From: Rhodocyclales bacterium
GTDB taxonomy: Bacteria; Pseudomonadota; Gammaproteobacteria; Burkholderiales; Rhodocyclaceae
Direction: 5' to 3'
Assembly (NCBI GenBank): GCA_016235765.1
Contig: JACRIZ010000064.1
Span: 1 to 34,057 of the forward strand
Length of the DNA stretch: 34,057 bases
Shown here: one piece after another, positions 27,305 through 34,057 of the stretch
Numbering within the stretch: position 1 is the first letter of the stretch
Layout of the letters: each line of letters opens with the position of its first letter
Program-made: the position numbers and the translations under genes
The notes under the pieces: generated by a model
The model's input: only the letters and a program-made list of their open reading frames with translations
The model's database searches: none
What the model was told of the DNA's origin: nothing

Positions 27305-28048
27305 ATGAAGCGGTCGGCAATCGTTCTCCTGGCGGCGCTGGTATTGCCGGCGCCGCCGGTTCTGGCCGGCATGTTCGATGACGAAGAGGCCCGCAAGCGC
27401 ATCGAAAAGCTGCGCACGGACCTCGACGGCGTCACCGAACGAGTCGATCGAGCCGGCAAGAACCAGATCGATTTCGTCAACCAGTCGGAAGCGCTCAAGT
27501 CCGACCTGGCCAGGATCCGCGGCCAGATGGAAGTACTGCTCAACGAGATCGAGACGACGCAGAAGCGCCAGCGCGATTTCTACGTCGATCTCGACACGCG
27601 TCTGCGCAAGCTGGAAGCCGCCGCAGTCGCGCCGGCCCCCGAGGCCAAGCCCGCCGAGCCGGCCAAGCCGGACCCGGCCCAGGAAGGCCGCGACTACGAA
27701 GCCGCCCTCGGCGCTTTCAAGGCCGGCAAGTACAAGGAGGCGGATGCCGCCTTCATGGCCTTCATCAAGGCCTGGCCGAGCAGCAGCCTGCTCCCCAACG
27801 CCCACTACTGGGCAGCCTCGAGCCACTACCAGCTCAAGGATTTCGACAAGGCGGCGGAGATGTTCGCCAAGATCGCCGCCACCTGGCCGAACAGCGACAA
27901 GGCCCCGGACGCGCTGCTCGCCCAGGGCAACGCCCTTTCGGAAGCCGGCGACAACAAGGGCGCCAGGAAGGTGCTGGATGCGCTCGTCGCCCAGTACCCC
28001 GCCACCACGGCTGCCCAGACGGCCAAGCAGCGCCTGAAGAAGAAGTAG
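27305..28048 (+). CDS. cpoB: Cell division coordinator CpoB (YbgF)
   Basis: A 247-residue periplasmic protein. The signal peptide ends near LAG (about 22). Residues 28-100 form a coiled coil that makes the trimer in relatives (KLRTDLDGVTERVDRAGKNQ). A Pro/Ala linker leads to three TPR repeats (DYEAALGAFKAGKYKEADAA, HYWAASSHYQLKDFDKAAEM, DALLAQGNALSEAGDNKGAR). CpoB links Tol-TolA to septal peptidoglycan synthesis. It starts six bases after pal. Confidence 0.95.
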   Translation: MKRSAIVLLAALVLPAPPVLAGMFDDEEARKRIEKLRTDLDGVTERVDRAGKNQIDFVNQSEALKSDLARIRGQMEVLLNEIETTQKRQRDFYVDLDTRLRKLEAAAVAPAPEAKPAEPAKPDPAQEGRDYEAALGAFKAGKYKEADAAFMAFIKAWPSSSLLPNAHYWAASSHYQLKDFDKAAEMFAKIAATWPNSDKAPDALLAQGNALSEAGDNKGARKVLDALVAQYPATTAAQTAKQRLKKK

Positions 28049-28050
28049 CC

Positions 28051-28704
28051 GTGCCCCCTGGCGACGCCACCCTGCGCGTCAGTGAAATCTTCCACTCCAT
28101 CCAGGGCGAGTCCACCCGTGCCGGCCTGCCGACGACCTTCGTCCGCCTGACCGGCTGTCCGCTGCGCTGCGTCTGGTGCGACACCGAATACGCCTTTACC
28201 GGCGGCGAGGCGATGTCCGTCGCCGCGATCATGGACCGCATCGAGGCGATCGGCTGCCGCACCGTCTGCGTCACCGGCGGCGAACCGCTGGCGCAGAAAG
28301 CCAGCCTGACCCTGCTGGCGAGCCTGTGCGATGCCGGCTATTCGGTTTCGCTGGAAACCAGCGGTGCCCTGGATATCTCCCAGGTGCCGGAGTGCGTGTC
28401 CTGCATCGTCGACCTCAAGGCCCCGGGGTCGGGCGAAATCGACCGCAACCTCTGGACCAATCTCGATCACCTGACGCGCAGCGACGAGCTGAAGCTGGTA
28501 CTCGCCTCCGAGGCCGACTACAACTGGGCGAAGTCAGTCGTGGTGACACGCCACCTCGCTGAGCGCTGCCCCTTGCTCTTTTCGCCGGTGCCCGGCCGCC
28601 TCGACGCGGCGCAACTCGCCGGGTGGATCCTGCGCGACCAATTGCCGGTCCGCCTGCAACTGCAGTTGCACAAGTTCATTTGGCCCGGCGAGCGCGGCCG
28701 CTAG
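28051..28704 (+). CDS. queE: 7-carboxy-7-deazaguanine synthase
   Basis: A 217-residue radical SAM enzyme of queuosine biosynthesis. It rearranges carboxy-tetrahydropterin to 7-carboxy-7-deazaguanine. The cluster motif is CPLRCVWC (Cys36, 40, 43), the canonical CX3CX2C. EIFHSIQGEST near the N-terminus and CVTGGEPLAQ are family hallmarks, as is the C-terminal LQLQLHKFIWP. It starts at a GTG two bases after cpoB and is probably the last gene of the tol operon; queE often sits here, with queC next, but queC is absent in this window. Confidence 0.96.
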   Translation: MPPGDATLRVSEIFHSIQGESTRAGLPTTFVRLTGCPLRCVWCDTEYAFTGGEAMSVAAIMDRIEAIGCRTVCVTGGEPLAQKASLTLLASLCDAGYSVSLETSGALDISQVPECVSCIVDLKAPGSGEIDRNLWTNLDHLTRSDELKLVLASEADYNWAKSVVVTRHLAERCPLLFSPVPGRLDAAQLAGWILRDQLPVRLQLQLHKFIWPGERGR

Positions 28705-28711
28705 CCAGGCC

Positions 28712-28740
28712 ATGACACAGGAATGATTCTGGCGTAATAT
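28712..28740 (+). promoter_or_regulatory. Sigma-70-type promoter for the PAS-chemoreceptor pair
   Basis: ATGACA (28712-28717) and TAATAT (28735-28740) are spaced by exactly 17 bases, just after queE. Transcription would start near 28747, about 49 bases before the PAS gene. Confidence 0.65.
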
Positions 28741-28795
28741 TTCGCCCATCTGTCATACACCCTGCGCAACGGCAGGCGACAGGAACGGGGGGATC

Positions 28796-29314
28796 ATGAA
28801 GTACGCCATTGCGCCGACGGCAGTCGAACGCAAGTTGCGGGAGGACGATTTCATCGTCTCGAAGGCCGACCTCCAGGGCCACATCACCTACGGCAACCGC
28901 AGCTTCATCGAGTTTTCGGGTTACTCCGAGAAGGAGCTCATCGGCGTCCAGCACAACATGATCCGCCATCCGGACATGCCGCGCGCCGTCTTCCAGCACC
29001 TCTGGGACTCCATCCAGGCGGGGCAGGAATGCTTTGCCTACGTGAAGAACCTGGCCAAGGACGGCAGCTACTATTGGGCGCTGGCGAACGTCACGCCCTC
29101 CTACGACCACAAGCGTCGCGTGATCGGCTACTTCTCGGTGCGCAGGAAGCCGCAGGATGAGGGGGTACGCTACTTCGGCGACCTGTACCGAACCATGCTG
29201 GCTGCCGAGCAACGGGCCGGCCCGCAAGCTGCCATCGCGGCATCGACGAGGATCCTCGACGCCCTGCTGGCCGAAAGGGGCGCGACCTACGACCAGTTCG
29301 TGCTGTCCTTCTGA
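28796..29314 (+). CDS. Aer-like PAS-domain sensor protein (CetB-like)
   Basis: A 172-residue cytoplasmic protein made of one PAS domain (about 18-122) and a helical tail. It is close to the N-terminal PAS of the aerotaxis receptor Aer: [20 protein letters not shown], then [18 protein letters not shown] (from residue 53), then [19 protein letters not shown]. Aer uses this fold to bind FAD and sense redox state, and the key HNM(I/V)RHPDMP block is kept. There is no membrane or signalling domain, so it must pass its signal in trans, most likely to the chemoreceptor encoded 19 bases downstream. GGGGGGATC precedes the ATG. Flavin binding is inferred. Confidence 0.9.
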   Translation: MKYAIAPTAVERKLREDDFIVSKADLQGHITYGNRSFIEFSGYSEKELIGVQHNMIRHPDMPRAVFQHLWDSIQAGQECFAYVKNLAKDGSYYWALANVTPSYDHKRRVIGYFSVRRKPQDEGVRYFGDLYRTMLAAEQRAGPQAAIAASTRILDALLAERGATYDQFVLSF

Positions 29315-29333
29315 CCCCGACCGGAGCGCCGCC

Positions 29334-30797
29334 ATGGACCGCTTTTCCCTGCTGATCCGCTACCGCCTGATCGGGGCGGGTTTCGCCATCCTGCTGCTCG
29401 CCAACTTCGCGCTCGCCGGCGTTACCGGCGCCTCCCAGTGGCCAGCGCTGCTGGCGCTGATTTTCGGCCTGGCGCTGGCCGCGCGCATGCTGCAGATGAC
29501 CGCGAAATGGATCGCCCCCCTGGCGAGATTCGACGACATCGCCCATGAAGTTTCCGTCGGCAAGTTCGACAGCCGCATCACCGGCTATTCCGACACCAAC
29601 GAGGTCGGCCGCCTGTGCTGGAACCTCAATGACATGCTTGACCAGCTCGAAACCTACTTCCGCGACGTCGATGTCGCCTTCAAGTCGACGGCCGAGAGCA
29701 AATTCCATCGCCGCATGCAGACCACCGGCCTGCGCGGCACCTTCGGCACCAACCTGGACAGCATCAACGGTTGCCTGGATACCATCGCCACCAGTAGTCA
29801 CCAGCACATGCGCAATCTGCTCATGTCGCGCGTCCAGACCCTCAATTCGGCCAATCTGCTGGGCAATCTCGCCTCCAGCCAGGCGGACCTGGTTGCCATC
29901 ACCGAACACATGAAGAGCATCGTCGAGGAAGCCAATCGCACCAGCGCCGACGCCCAGACCAGCGAAGGAGCGGTCACGGCGGTGGTCAGCCAGCTCGGCG
30001 ACCTGACTCGGCGGGTCGAGCAGTCCGCCCAGACCATTGCCGAACTCAACGCGCGCGGCCAGGAAATCCAGCACGCCGTGGCGCTGATCAACGACATTGC
30101 CGACCAGACCAACCTGCTGGCGCTGAATGCGGCCATCGAGGCGGCCCGCGCCGGCGAGGCCGGCCGAGGCTTCGCGGTGGTCGCCGACGAGGTCCGCAAG
30201 CTGGCCGAGAACACCAAGAACGCCTCGGAGTCGATCGGCCGCGTCATGGCCAACCTGATGCGCGAAACGCAGGCCATGCTCGACGATTCCACCGCCATGA
30301 GCGAGATGGCGCATGGCGCCGCCGGCGTCGTCGGCGAACTGGCCGAGCGCTTCCGGCAGTTCGCCAGTTCGGCGGGCCACACGCGTCGGAAGACCGCGCA
30401 AGGGATGGAGAAGAGCTTCGCCTCCTTGATCAAGGTCGACCACATGATCTACAAGCAGCGCACCTACATGGCCCTGACCAGCGGCGGCGACGCCCAGTAC
30501 ACCGACGCCATCCGGGTCGACTGGCACGGCTGCCGGCTCGGCCAGTGGTACTACGAAGGCGACGGCAAGGCGCATTTCAGCGCCGTCCCCTCCTATGCCG
30601 CGATGGAAAAGCCGCACACCGAAGTGCACCGGTGCGCGCAGGCCGTGCTGCCGATCATCGCGCAGGAATGGGAGAAGGATTCCAGGCTGCAGGAACAGCT
30701 CTACGGCGAACTCGAGTGCATGGAGCGCGGCAGCGCCGGCGTCATGGAAACAATCGACCGAATGGTGGCCGAAAAGAATTCGGCCGCTGGCCAGTGA
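29334..30797 (+). CDS. Methyl-accepting chemotaxis protein without periplasmic sensor, with C-terminal CZB zinc domain (CetA-like)
   Basis: A 487-residue receptor. Two closely spaced hydrophobic helices (about 10-30 and 33-51) leave almost no periplasmic domain. HAMP (about 52-105) leads to the signalling domain with tip [20 protein letters not shown] and [16 protein letters not shown]. The C-terminus (about 360-460) is a chemoreceptor zinc-binding domain: His in DHMIYK, Cys in GCRLGQW and the pair HTEVH fit the three-His/one-Cys site. CZB domains are linked to sensing of zinc or HOCl. Lacking its own input, it likely receives redox information from the PAS protein encoded just upstream, as in Campylobacter CetA/CetB. 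CGGAG precedes the ATG. Confidence 0.93.
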   Translation: MDRFSLLIRYRLIGAGFAILLLANFALAGVTGASQWPALLALIFGLALAARMLQMTAKWIAPLARFDDIAHEVSVGKFDSRITGYSDTNEVGRLCWNLNDMLDQLETYFRDVDVAFKSTAESKFHRRMQTTGLRGTFGTNLDSINGCLDTIATSSHQHMRNLLMSRVQTLNSANLLGNLASSQADLVAITEHMKSIVEEANRTSADAQTSEGAVTAVVSQLGDLTRRVEQSAQTIAELNARGQEIQHAVALINDIADQTNLLALNAAIEAARAGEAGRGFAVVADEVRKLAENTKNASESIGRVMANLMRETQAMLDDSTAMSEMAHGAAGVVGELAERFRQFASSAGHTRRKTAQGMEKSFASLIKVDHMIYKQRTYMALTSGGDAQYTDAIRVDWHGCRLGQWYYEGDGKAHFSAVPSYAAMEKPHTEVHRCAQAVLPIIAQEWEKDSRLQEQLYGELECMERGSAGVMETIDRMVAEKNSAAGQ

Positions 30798-30810
30798 AAG
30801 CCCGCAATGT

Positions 30811-30835
30811 AAAAAGGCCGCCTTTCGGCGGCCTT
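30811..30835. terminator. Bidirectional rho-independent terminator between convergent genes
   Basis: AAGGCCGCC (30814-30822) pairs with GGCGGCCTT (30827-30835) around a TTTC loop. On the reverse strand the stem is followed by a run of five Ts (30815-30811); on the forward strand the tail TTCTC is weaker. It serves the chemoreceptor gene and the leftward small secreted protein gene. Confidence 0.85.
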
Positions 30836-30869
30836 CTCGCATTGCATATTCGACGGCGGACAACGGCTG

Positions 30870-31211
30870 TCAATGCGTGTTGGGCCCATGGACTTGACCG
30901 AGGCGACCTTCGACGTCCCGAATCCGCGCAGCCTCCATCTCGGCATGTTCGTCTCGTATCGGCCCCTGGGCGCCGGGTTTGGGTGCCCAGATCGCTGCGG
31001 TCGACGAGCCAAGATTGACCTTGTCATACATCGACAGATCCATTTCAGGCGCCTTGCCGCTGCCGAAGTTGCTGAAATAGCCGGGGGTCGAGAAGCCCGT
31101 TTCCCCGGGGGCGTCCGTCCATCCCGCATGCGCGACACCTATCGGCGCGAGCGCAGCAAGAGCGAGGGCAAGGATGCCTGGGCTCGACTTCCTTGGTGAC
31201 TCATCATTCAT
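30870..31211 (-). CDS. Small secreted protein of unknown function
   Basis: A 113-residue protein. The signal peptide (about 1-28) has a hydrophobic core GILALALAALAPIGVAHA and a likely cut before GWTDAPGE. The mature part is about 85 residues with no cysteine, rich in Gly, Pro, Ala and Met, followed by a charged helical end (RDEHAEMEAARIRDVEGRLG). I do not recognise a family. The start at ATG 31211 is supported by AAGGAGAG seven bases upstream; the frame remains open further upstream, but that sequence looks non-coding. Its 3' neighbour is the terminator at 30811-30835. A secreted metallopeptidase is encoded upstream on the same strand, 260 bases away. Confidence 0.72.
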   Translation of the reverse strand: MNDESPRKSSPGILALALAALAPIGVAHAGWTDAPGETGFSTPGYFSNFGSGKAPEMDLSMYDKVNLGSSTAAIWAPKPGAQGPIRDEHAEMEAARIRDVEGRLGQVHGPNTH

Positions 31212-31305
31212 GGTTTTCTCTCCTTGGGTTATTGCCGCCGCGATCTGTCGGTGGCACTGGTTGCCCGTGGCGCCTAAGACTTGAGCCCACGCAGGAGAAG
31301 AAGGT

Positions 31306-31320
31306 ACCGTCCATGACGGT
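31306..31320. repeat. Inverted repeat upstream of the small secreted protein gene
   Basis: ACCGTC-CAT-GACGGT is a perfect 6-bp inverted repeat lying 95 bases before the start at 31211. It is the only structured site I see in the 260-bp gap 31212-31471, and could be an operator. The gap holds no convincing gene. Confidence 0.3.
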
Positions 31321-31471
31321 TCGTGCGGCCCACCGGCACCACCGGACACTGATCCATGCGATGCAAAGCGCGCATGGAAGCTCATTAGGCCAGGGCGCCG
31401 AAAATTGGTTCGCCGATTCTGCGCCCGCCGTGTCGCTGATGGCGTCGGGGTTATTGCGTCGGCGCCGGGCT

Positions 31472-32395
31472 CTAGCGCGCCGCCGCTATCGACACGTTTT
31501 CCAACTGGCCTGCCGTTGCCGGAACAACGGCCACCCCGGCCGGCAAAACCACGCCGAAGACCTTGCTCACGCCGGCCACGAATGTCTTGTGTTCCTGAGG
31601 CACGCGTTGATGCCAGTGATGCAAGTACTCCGCCAGCGAAGCGCCGGGGTCCGCCGGATCGAGGTTGAGATAGCCGATCGCCTCCCATCTTTTCGGTTGC
31701 CCCTGAAAAAGCGGCAATAGCAGCTTGGCGACCAGGTCGTTTTTCTCCCGCTGATACGGGTCGCCGCGCAATTGGCCTTCATTGGCGCCAAGCCACGCGG
31801 CCGGGGGCACTTGTGGCGGCAACTGCCGATGTTCCTCGCCGATCAGCAGATTGAAGAAAGCACGCAGCTTGACGGACTGCCCGGGCAGCCCGGATTCGAC
31901 GGGAGCGTTCGCCCACTTCGACGCCAGGTCGTCCAGCGCGTACAAAGACGCGGCCTCGCAGAGGGACTCCTCGAACCACTGGTTGTGCCGCCTGGGGTTC
32001 CCGTCGATGTTCGCGTCGAAATTCGATAACAGGTGACAGAATTCGTGGGCGAATTCGAACACATACAGATGCCACCGCTCGTCGCTGGCATGTAGGCGCA
32101 CGAGGTATTCACCTGCCGGCCCGCGGTGATAGAAGGCGATGGGGCTACCCGCTGTATGGGTAATGACGACCGGGGCCGCCAATCGATTGGGAAACCGGCT
32201 CAACAGCGCATTGGCAACCGAATACAGGACGTCCTCGATCTTCGCCGGGCTGGCGTCGCCCCAGCCGCCGCCTTCGACGCGCAAGCGCAAAGGGGAGTCC
32301 TCACTTTCGGTCGACTGCCGCGTCGGCGCCGCGCCTGCAACCGATGCAAACATCAGCGCGCACAGGAGCGAAATGGCGAAGTACCACACACGCAT
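31472..32395 (-). CDS. Secreted zinc metallopeptidase-like protein (HExxH)
   Basis: A 307-residue protein. The signal peptide covers about residues 1-22 (VWYFAISLLCALMFASVAGA), followed by APTRQ. The zinc motif HEFCH lies in FEFAHEFCHLLSNF, and a downstream glutamate in NQWFEESLCEAASLYALDDL is positioned as the third ligand of a gluzincin. The C-terminal half is helical with no recognised domain. Substrate is unknown; self-contained periplasmic or secreted peptidase activity is the likely role. The start at ATG 32395 is chosen to begin the signal peptide, with GAGGAA upstream. Base composition is like the host. Confidence 0.82.
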   Translation of the reverse strand: MRVWYFAISLLCALMFASVAGAAPTRQSTESEDSPLRLRVEGGGWGDASPAKIEDVLYSVANALLSRFPNRLAAPVVITHTAGSPIAFYHRGPAGEYLVRLHASDERWHLYVFEFAHEFCHLLSNFDANIDGNPRRHNQWFEESLCEAASLYALDDLASKWANAPVESGLPGQSVKLRAFFNLLIGEEHRQLPPQVPPAAWLGANEGQLRGDPYQREKNDLVAKLLLPLFQGQPKRWEAIGYLNLDPADPGASLAEYLHHWHQRVPQEHKTFVAGVSKVFGVVLPAGVAVVPATAGQLENVSIAAAR

Positions 32396-32523
32396 GGGCA
32401 GGAGTTCCTCGGCAGTCAGACGAACCAAACGCGCAGCCGTCTCGATGGCGACTGCGGTTCAGAGTGTCTAACGGCAGAACCGAATCGCGCTTGACTTACC
32501 TCAAATGGCACTTGCCCCGCCCC

Positions 32524-32560
32524 AAAAAAAGCAAAACGGCCCTCCCGAAGGAGAGCCGTT
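32524..32560 (-). terminator. Strong rho-independent terminator, reverse strand, next to the tRNA remnant
   Basis: On the reverse strand AACGGCTCTCC (32560-32550), a TTCG loop and GGAGGGCCGTT (32545-32535) form an 11-bp stem with one wobble pair, followed by a T-rich tail that runs to 32524. It lies eight bases after the CCA end of the tRNA remnant and would have ended transcription of the original tRNA gene. Confidence 0.85.
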
Positions 32561-32567
32561 CGCAATC

Positions 32568-32613
32568 TGGTGGTGATGGGGGGGGCTTGAACCCTCGACC
32601 TACGGATTTTGAA
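32568..32613 (-). pseudogene. 3' portion of a tRNA gene, anticodon loop to CCA (probable attachment site)
   Basis: Reverse complement reads as tRNA 3' half: anticodon loop TTCAAAA (32613-32607), stem TCCGT (32606-32602), variable loop AGGTC, T-stem GAGGG and loop start TTCAAG, a run of C, acceptor strand CATCACC (32578-32572), A, CCA (32570-32568). The 5' half is missing: bases 32614-32618 do not pair with TCCGT, and no GGTGATG acceptor or D-arm follows. The T-arm has one extra C and an A-C mismatch, so it is degenerate. The class I variable loop and stem resemble tRNA-Met, but identity is unsure. Such remnants mark the end of elements that integrate at tRNA genes, and crossover at the anticodon loop is common for tyrosine integrases. 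Confidence 0.75.
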
Positions 32614-32819
32614 GCCACGCCCAATTGGCGCCATGTCGATGAGTTAGGGGATTTTGCTTCTACAATTGGTCCAAAGATCTTGTTGGAAGAGCCGCACCGT
32701 AAACGGGCGTCCAGAAAACTGGGCCAGAGTTTTCAAACGCGAATCGCCCATTGAAAGAAAATCCACGGTCTATTTCAAACCCTCAAAATGCGGCGATTGG
32801 TGGAATACCCAAGAAAAGT

Positions 32820-32864
32820 CTATTCAATTTTTTACTCAATTCGCCGATCTATTCCATAGAATAG
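32820..32864 (+). promoter_or_regulatory. Promoter/operator region of the Xre-RES module
   Basis: CTATTC-CATA-GAATAG (32849-32864) is a perfect 6-bp inverted repeat that contains TAGAAT (32857-32862), a likely -10. Another CTATTC half-site lies at 32820-32825. The antitoxin ATG is 27 bases downstream. Autoregulation by the antitoxin is expected. Confidence 0.5.
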
Positions 32865-32891
32865 CTTTTGTAGTGAGACCGGGGATTGATC

Positions 32892-33278
32892 ATGAAGACA
32901 ATTGCGAATGCGGTTGCAGCGGTTTCAAAGAAGCAGCAAGTTCTGACGAAGGCCGTTATCGAGGCTTCGCGTCGACTTGAACTCGGATCGACCGATATTG
33001 GGGACGTGATTGGCACGAGCCAACCAACGGCATCACGACTTCTCAATGGCAAGAAGTGCATAAACGAAAGAACGAAGGAGTGGGAGCTTGCCGCTCACTT
33101 CGTCAGGCTCTACCGTTCGCTTTCGTCTGTGGTGGGCGGTAACGACGAACTCGCCCGCGCGTGGTTGAAGACTCCTAATCGGGCGTTCGCCGATCAGGTC
33201 CCGCTGGACGCAATTAAGCGCGTGGAAGGCCTTCTGCATGCCTGTGAGTATCTGGACGCCCATCGCGCTAGGGTCTGA
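32892..33278 (+). CDS. Xre/MbcA/ParS-type antitoxin (DUF2384)
   Basis: A 128-residue antitoxin. The N-terminal helical Xre-like DNA-binding part (about 15-60) includes GDVIGTSQPTASRLLNGKK. The C-terminal DUF2384 toxin-binding part (about 75-128) has NDELARAWLKTPNRAF and ends in a helix with IKRVEGLLHACEYLDAHRAR. Relatives bind and block RES-domain toxins and repress the operon. GGGGATTGATC precedes the ATG at 32892; a TTG two codons earlier is less likely. The toxin gene overlaps its last 41 bases. Confidence 0.9.
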   Translation: MKTIANAVAAVSKKQQVLTKAVIEASRRLELGSTDIGDVIGTSQPTASRLLNGKKCINERTKEWELAAHFVRLYRSLSSVVGGNDELARAWLKTPNRAFADQVPLDAIKRVEGLLHACEYLDAHRARV

Positions 33279-33981
33279 GGCGCGCTCCTGGGAAGGCGCC
33301 GGCTGGCGTGCTGTCGAAGCACAGCACAAGAATGCCACGATGGCTCTTGTCCATGGTGATGCCGAAGACCAAGCCCTTCTTGAAAGTATCCTTGAAGAAG
33401 CCAAGCCGATACTGCCGGAAAACGCGAAGGGATTGCATTGGCTGCTCGCAACGCCATTCCGCTATTGGCCTCGGCAGCCGTCCGGGTCAAGATTCCGGCG
33501 GCGTACAGATCCGGGCGTCTTCTACGGCGGCGAGGATCGAAAGACCTCCTGTGCTGAGTGTGGCTATTGGAGGCTGCAACTGTGGATGGACAGCGAGGGA
33601 CTGTCTAAACAACCGGCTGCAGTCCCCATTACTTTTTTCGAGTTCTACGCCGCAACCAACCTTGCCATTGACCTCACCGCCGCACCGCTGGCTGGTGATA
33701 GCAAACTTTGGACGGATCCTGAGGACTACGGGGCAACACAAGCGCTGGCTGATAGTGCCCGGACTTCCGGCATTGATGTTATCCGCTACGCATCTGTCAG
33801 AAATCCCGGCGGTACCTGCCTAGCGCTCCTGACGCCTGAGCCGTTCAAACGGGTGCAAGTTCCGTACAATGAAATGCGGCAGCAGTCATGGAGTTTGCAC
33901 ATTGAGCCGCCCTACCTCACAGTCTGGCAACGGGAGTTGGACGGTGAAATCTACAGCTTCAAGTTTCCGCTGCATGGATAG
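33238..33981 (+). CDS. RES-domain toxin (NAD+-degrading)
   Basis: A 247-residue RES-domain protein, the usual length. RES toxins degrade NAD+ by phosphorolysis or hydrolysis and stop growth. The core motif is here: PFRYWPRQPSGSRFRRRTDP (about 82-101), then GVFYGGEDRKTSCAECGYWR with the conserved Arg, Tyr and Glu of the ADP-ribosyltransferase-like fold; a later Ser region follows. The start at ATG 33238 yields the typical IWTP opening and an overlap of 41 bases with the antitoxin, so the two are coupled. The gene looks intact, so the toxin is likely functional. Lower GC than neighbours to the left supports acquisition. Confidence 0.9.
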   Translation: MPVSIWTPIALGSEARSWEGAGWRAVEAQHKNATMALVHGDAEDQALLESILEEAKPILPENAKGLHWLLATPFRYWPRQPSGSRFRRRTDPGVFYGGEDRKTSCAECGYWRLQLWMDSEGLSKQPAAVPITFFEFYAATNLAIDLTAAPLAGDSKLWTDPEDYGATQALADSARTSGIDVIRYASVRNPGGTCLALLTPEPFKRVQVPYNEMRQQSWSLHIEPPYLTVWQRELDGEIYSFKFPLHG

Positions 33982-34023
33982 GGTATCCCTGCAGCCTAGT
34001 TAGCTTTGGCTGATGGCGGTCTC

Positions 34024-34055
34024 GTGCGCGGATTATCGGCCGACAATCCGCGCGC
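34024..34055. repeat. Large imperfect palindrome at the window end
   Basis: GCGCGGATT (34026-34034) and AATCCGCGC (34045-34053) are perfect 9-bp inverted arms; the centre TCGGCCGA (34036-34043) is itself a perfect palindrome; outer bases extend the pairing. It lies about 43 bases after the RES toxin stop. It lacks a T tract within the window, so it may be an insertion-sequence end, a recombination site or an intergenic repeat rather than a terminator. Confidence 0.6.
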
Positions 34056-34057
34056 AA

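Larger units (their letters stand above)
32614..34057. mobile_element. Probable edge of an integrated element carrying a toxin-antitoxin pair
   Basis: From 32614, immediately beyond the tRNA remnant, the DNA becomes visibly richer in A/T (especially 32650-33100) and codon use in the genes becomes less G/C-biased. It carries a toxin-antitoxin pair and a long palindrome at the window end. Bases 32614-32819 hold no convincing gene. The direction of the remnant places host DNA to the left and the element to the right. No integrase is in view, so the extent and type (prophage, ICE, island) are unknown. Confidence 0.55.

Noticed and set aside
28731-28747. Possible sigma-54 promoter (TGGC...TTTCGC) before the PAS gene
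   Set aside because: The GG and GC elements are 11 rather than 10 bases apart, and a well-spaced sigma-70 promoter overlaps the site.
31212-31688. N-terminal extension of the small secreted protein by 159 residues
   Set aside because: The upstream stretch is Arg/Gly-rich and overlaps the metallopeptidase gene; the ATG at 31211 has a strong Shine-Dalgarno and begins a signal peptide.
32568-32645. Complete tRNA gene on the reverse strand
   Set aside because: No 5' acceptor strand GGTGATG or D-arm follows, the anticodon stem cannot pair and the T-arm has an extra base, so only the 3' part is called.
32614-32819. Short open frames between the tRNA remnant and the Xre promoter
   Set aside because: None has a ribosome binding site or a recognisable protein; the stretch looks intergenic.

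Overview
The window looks like the chromosome of a high-GC betaproteobacterium, most likely of the Rhodocyclaceae/Azoarcus-Dechloromonas kind. The reasons are gene order and family resemblance: metK next to two lipid A acyltransferases, an SAH riboswitch in front of ahcY-holin-tlyA-metF, and yebC/ruvCAB running into ybgC-tolQRAB-pal-cpoB-queE. Codon use is strongly G/C-ending throughout, except for the last ~1.4 kb. The taxonomic call is inference; no rRNA is present.

Region 1 (1-5364): two leftward lipid A acyltransferases (the second cut by the window edge) diverge from metK, whose Shine-Dalgarno sits in a long perfect stem. A radical-SAM protein, a small zinc-ribbon membrane protein and an HD-GYP cyclic-di-GMP phosphodiesterase follow.

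Region 2 (5380-8964): a methyl-cycle operon. A perfect -10 box, an SAH riboswitch and a likely switching hairpin precede ahcY (SAH hydrolase), a small four-helix membrane protein, tlyA (SAM-dependent rRNA methylase) and metF (methylene-THF reductase). With metK upstream, this covers SAM synthesis, SAM use, SAH removal and methyl resupply.

Region 3 (8961-16184): a Crp/Fnr regulator diverges from a membrane-anchored di-haem cytochrome c peroxidase. An EamA exporter and a P-type ATPase with Na+/K+-ATPase-like signatures come next, and the ATPase overlaps tail-to-tail with a HerA/YjgR-type ATPase.

Region 4 (16246-28704): yebC, an EamA transporter, then ruvC, ruvA and ruvB, which are split by insertions: an opposite-strand chemoreceptor between ruvC and ruvA, and a relBE-type toxin-antitoxin pair plus a hotdog thioesterase between ruvA and ruvB. 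The complete Tol-Pal envelope operon and queE follow. tolB appears to have a promoter that would start its transcript at the ATG itself.

Region 5 (28705-32395): an Aer-like PAS protein followed by a HAMP/MCP/CZB receptor, organised like the split CetB/CetA energy-taxis receptor. A strong terminator follows, then, leftward, a small secreted protein of unknown function and a secreted HExxH metallopeptidase.

Region 6 (32524-34057): a junction. A terminator and the 3' part of a tRNA (anticodon loop to CCA, reverse strand) are host-like, and tRNA matching stops exactly at the anticodon loop. Beyond it the DNA is more AT-rich and carries an Xre/MbcA-RES toxin-antitoxin pair and, at the window end, a large palindrome. 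I read this as the tRNA-side edge of an integrated element or the scar of one; its integrase and other end are not in the window.
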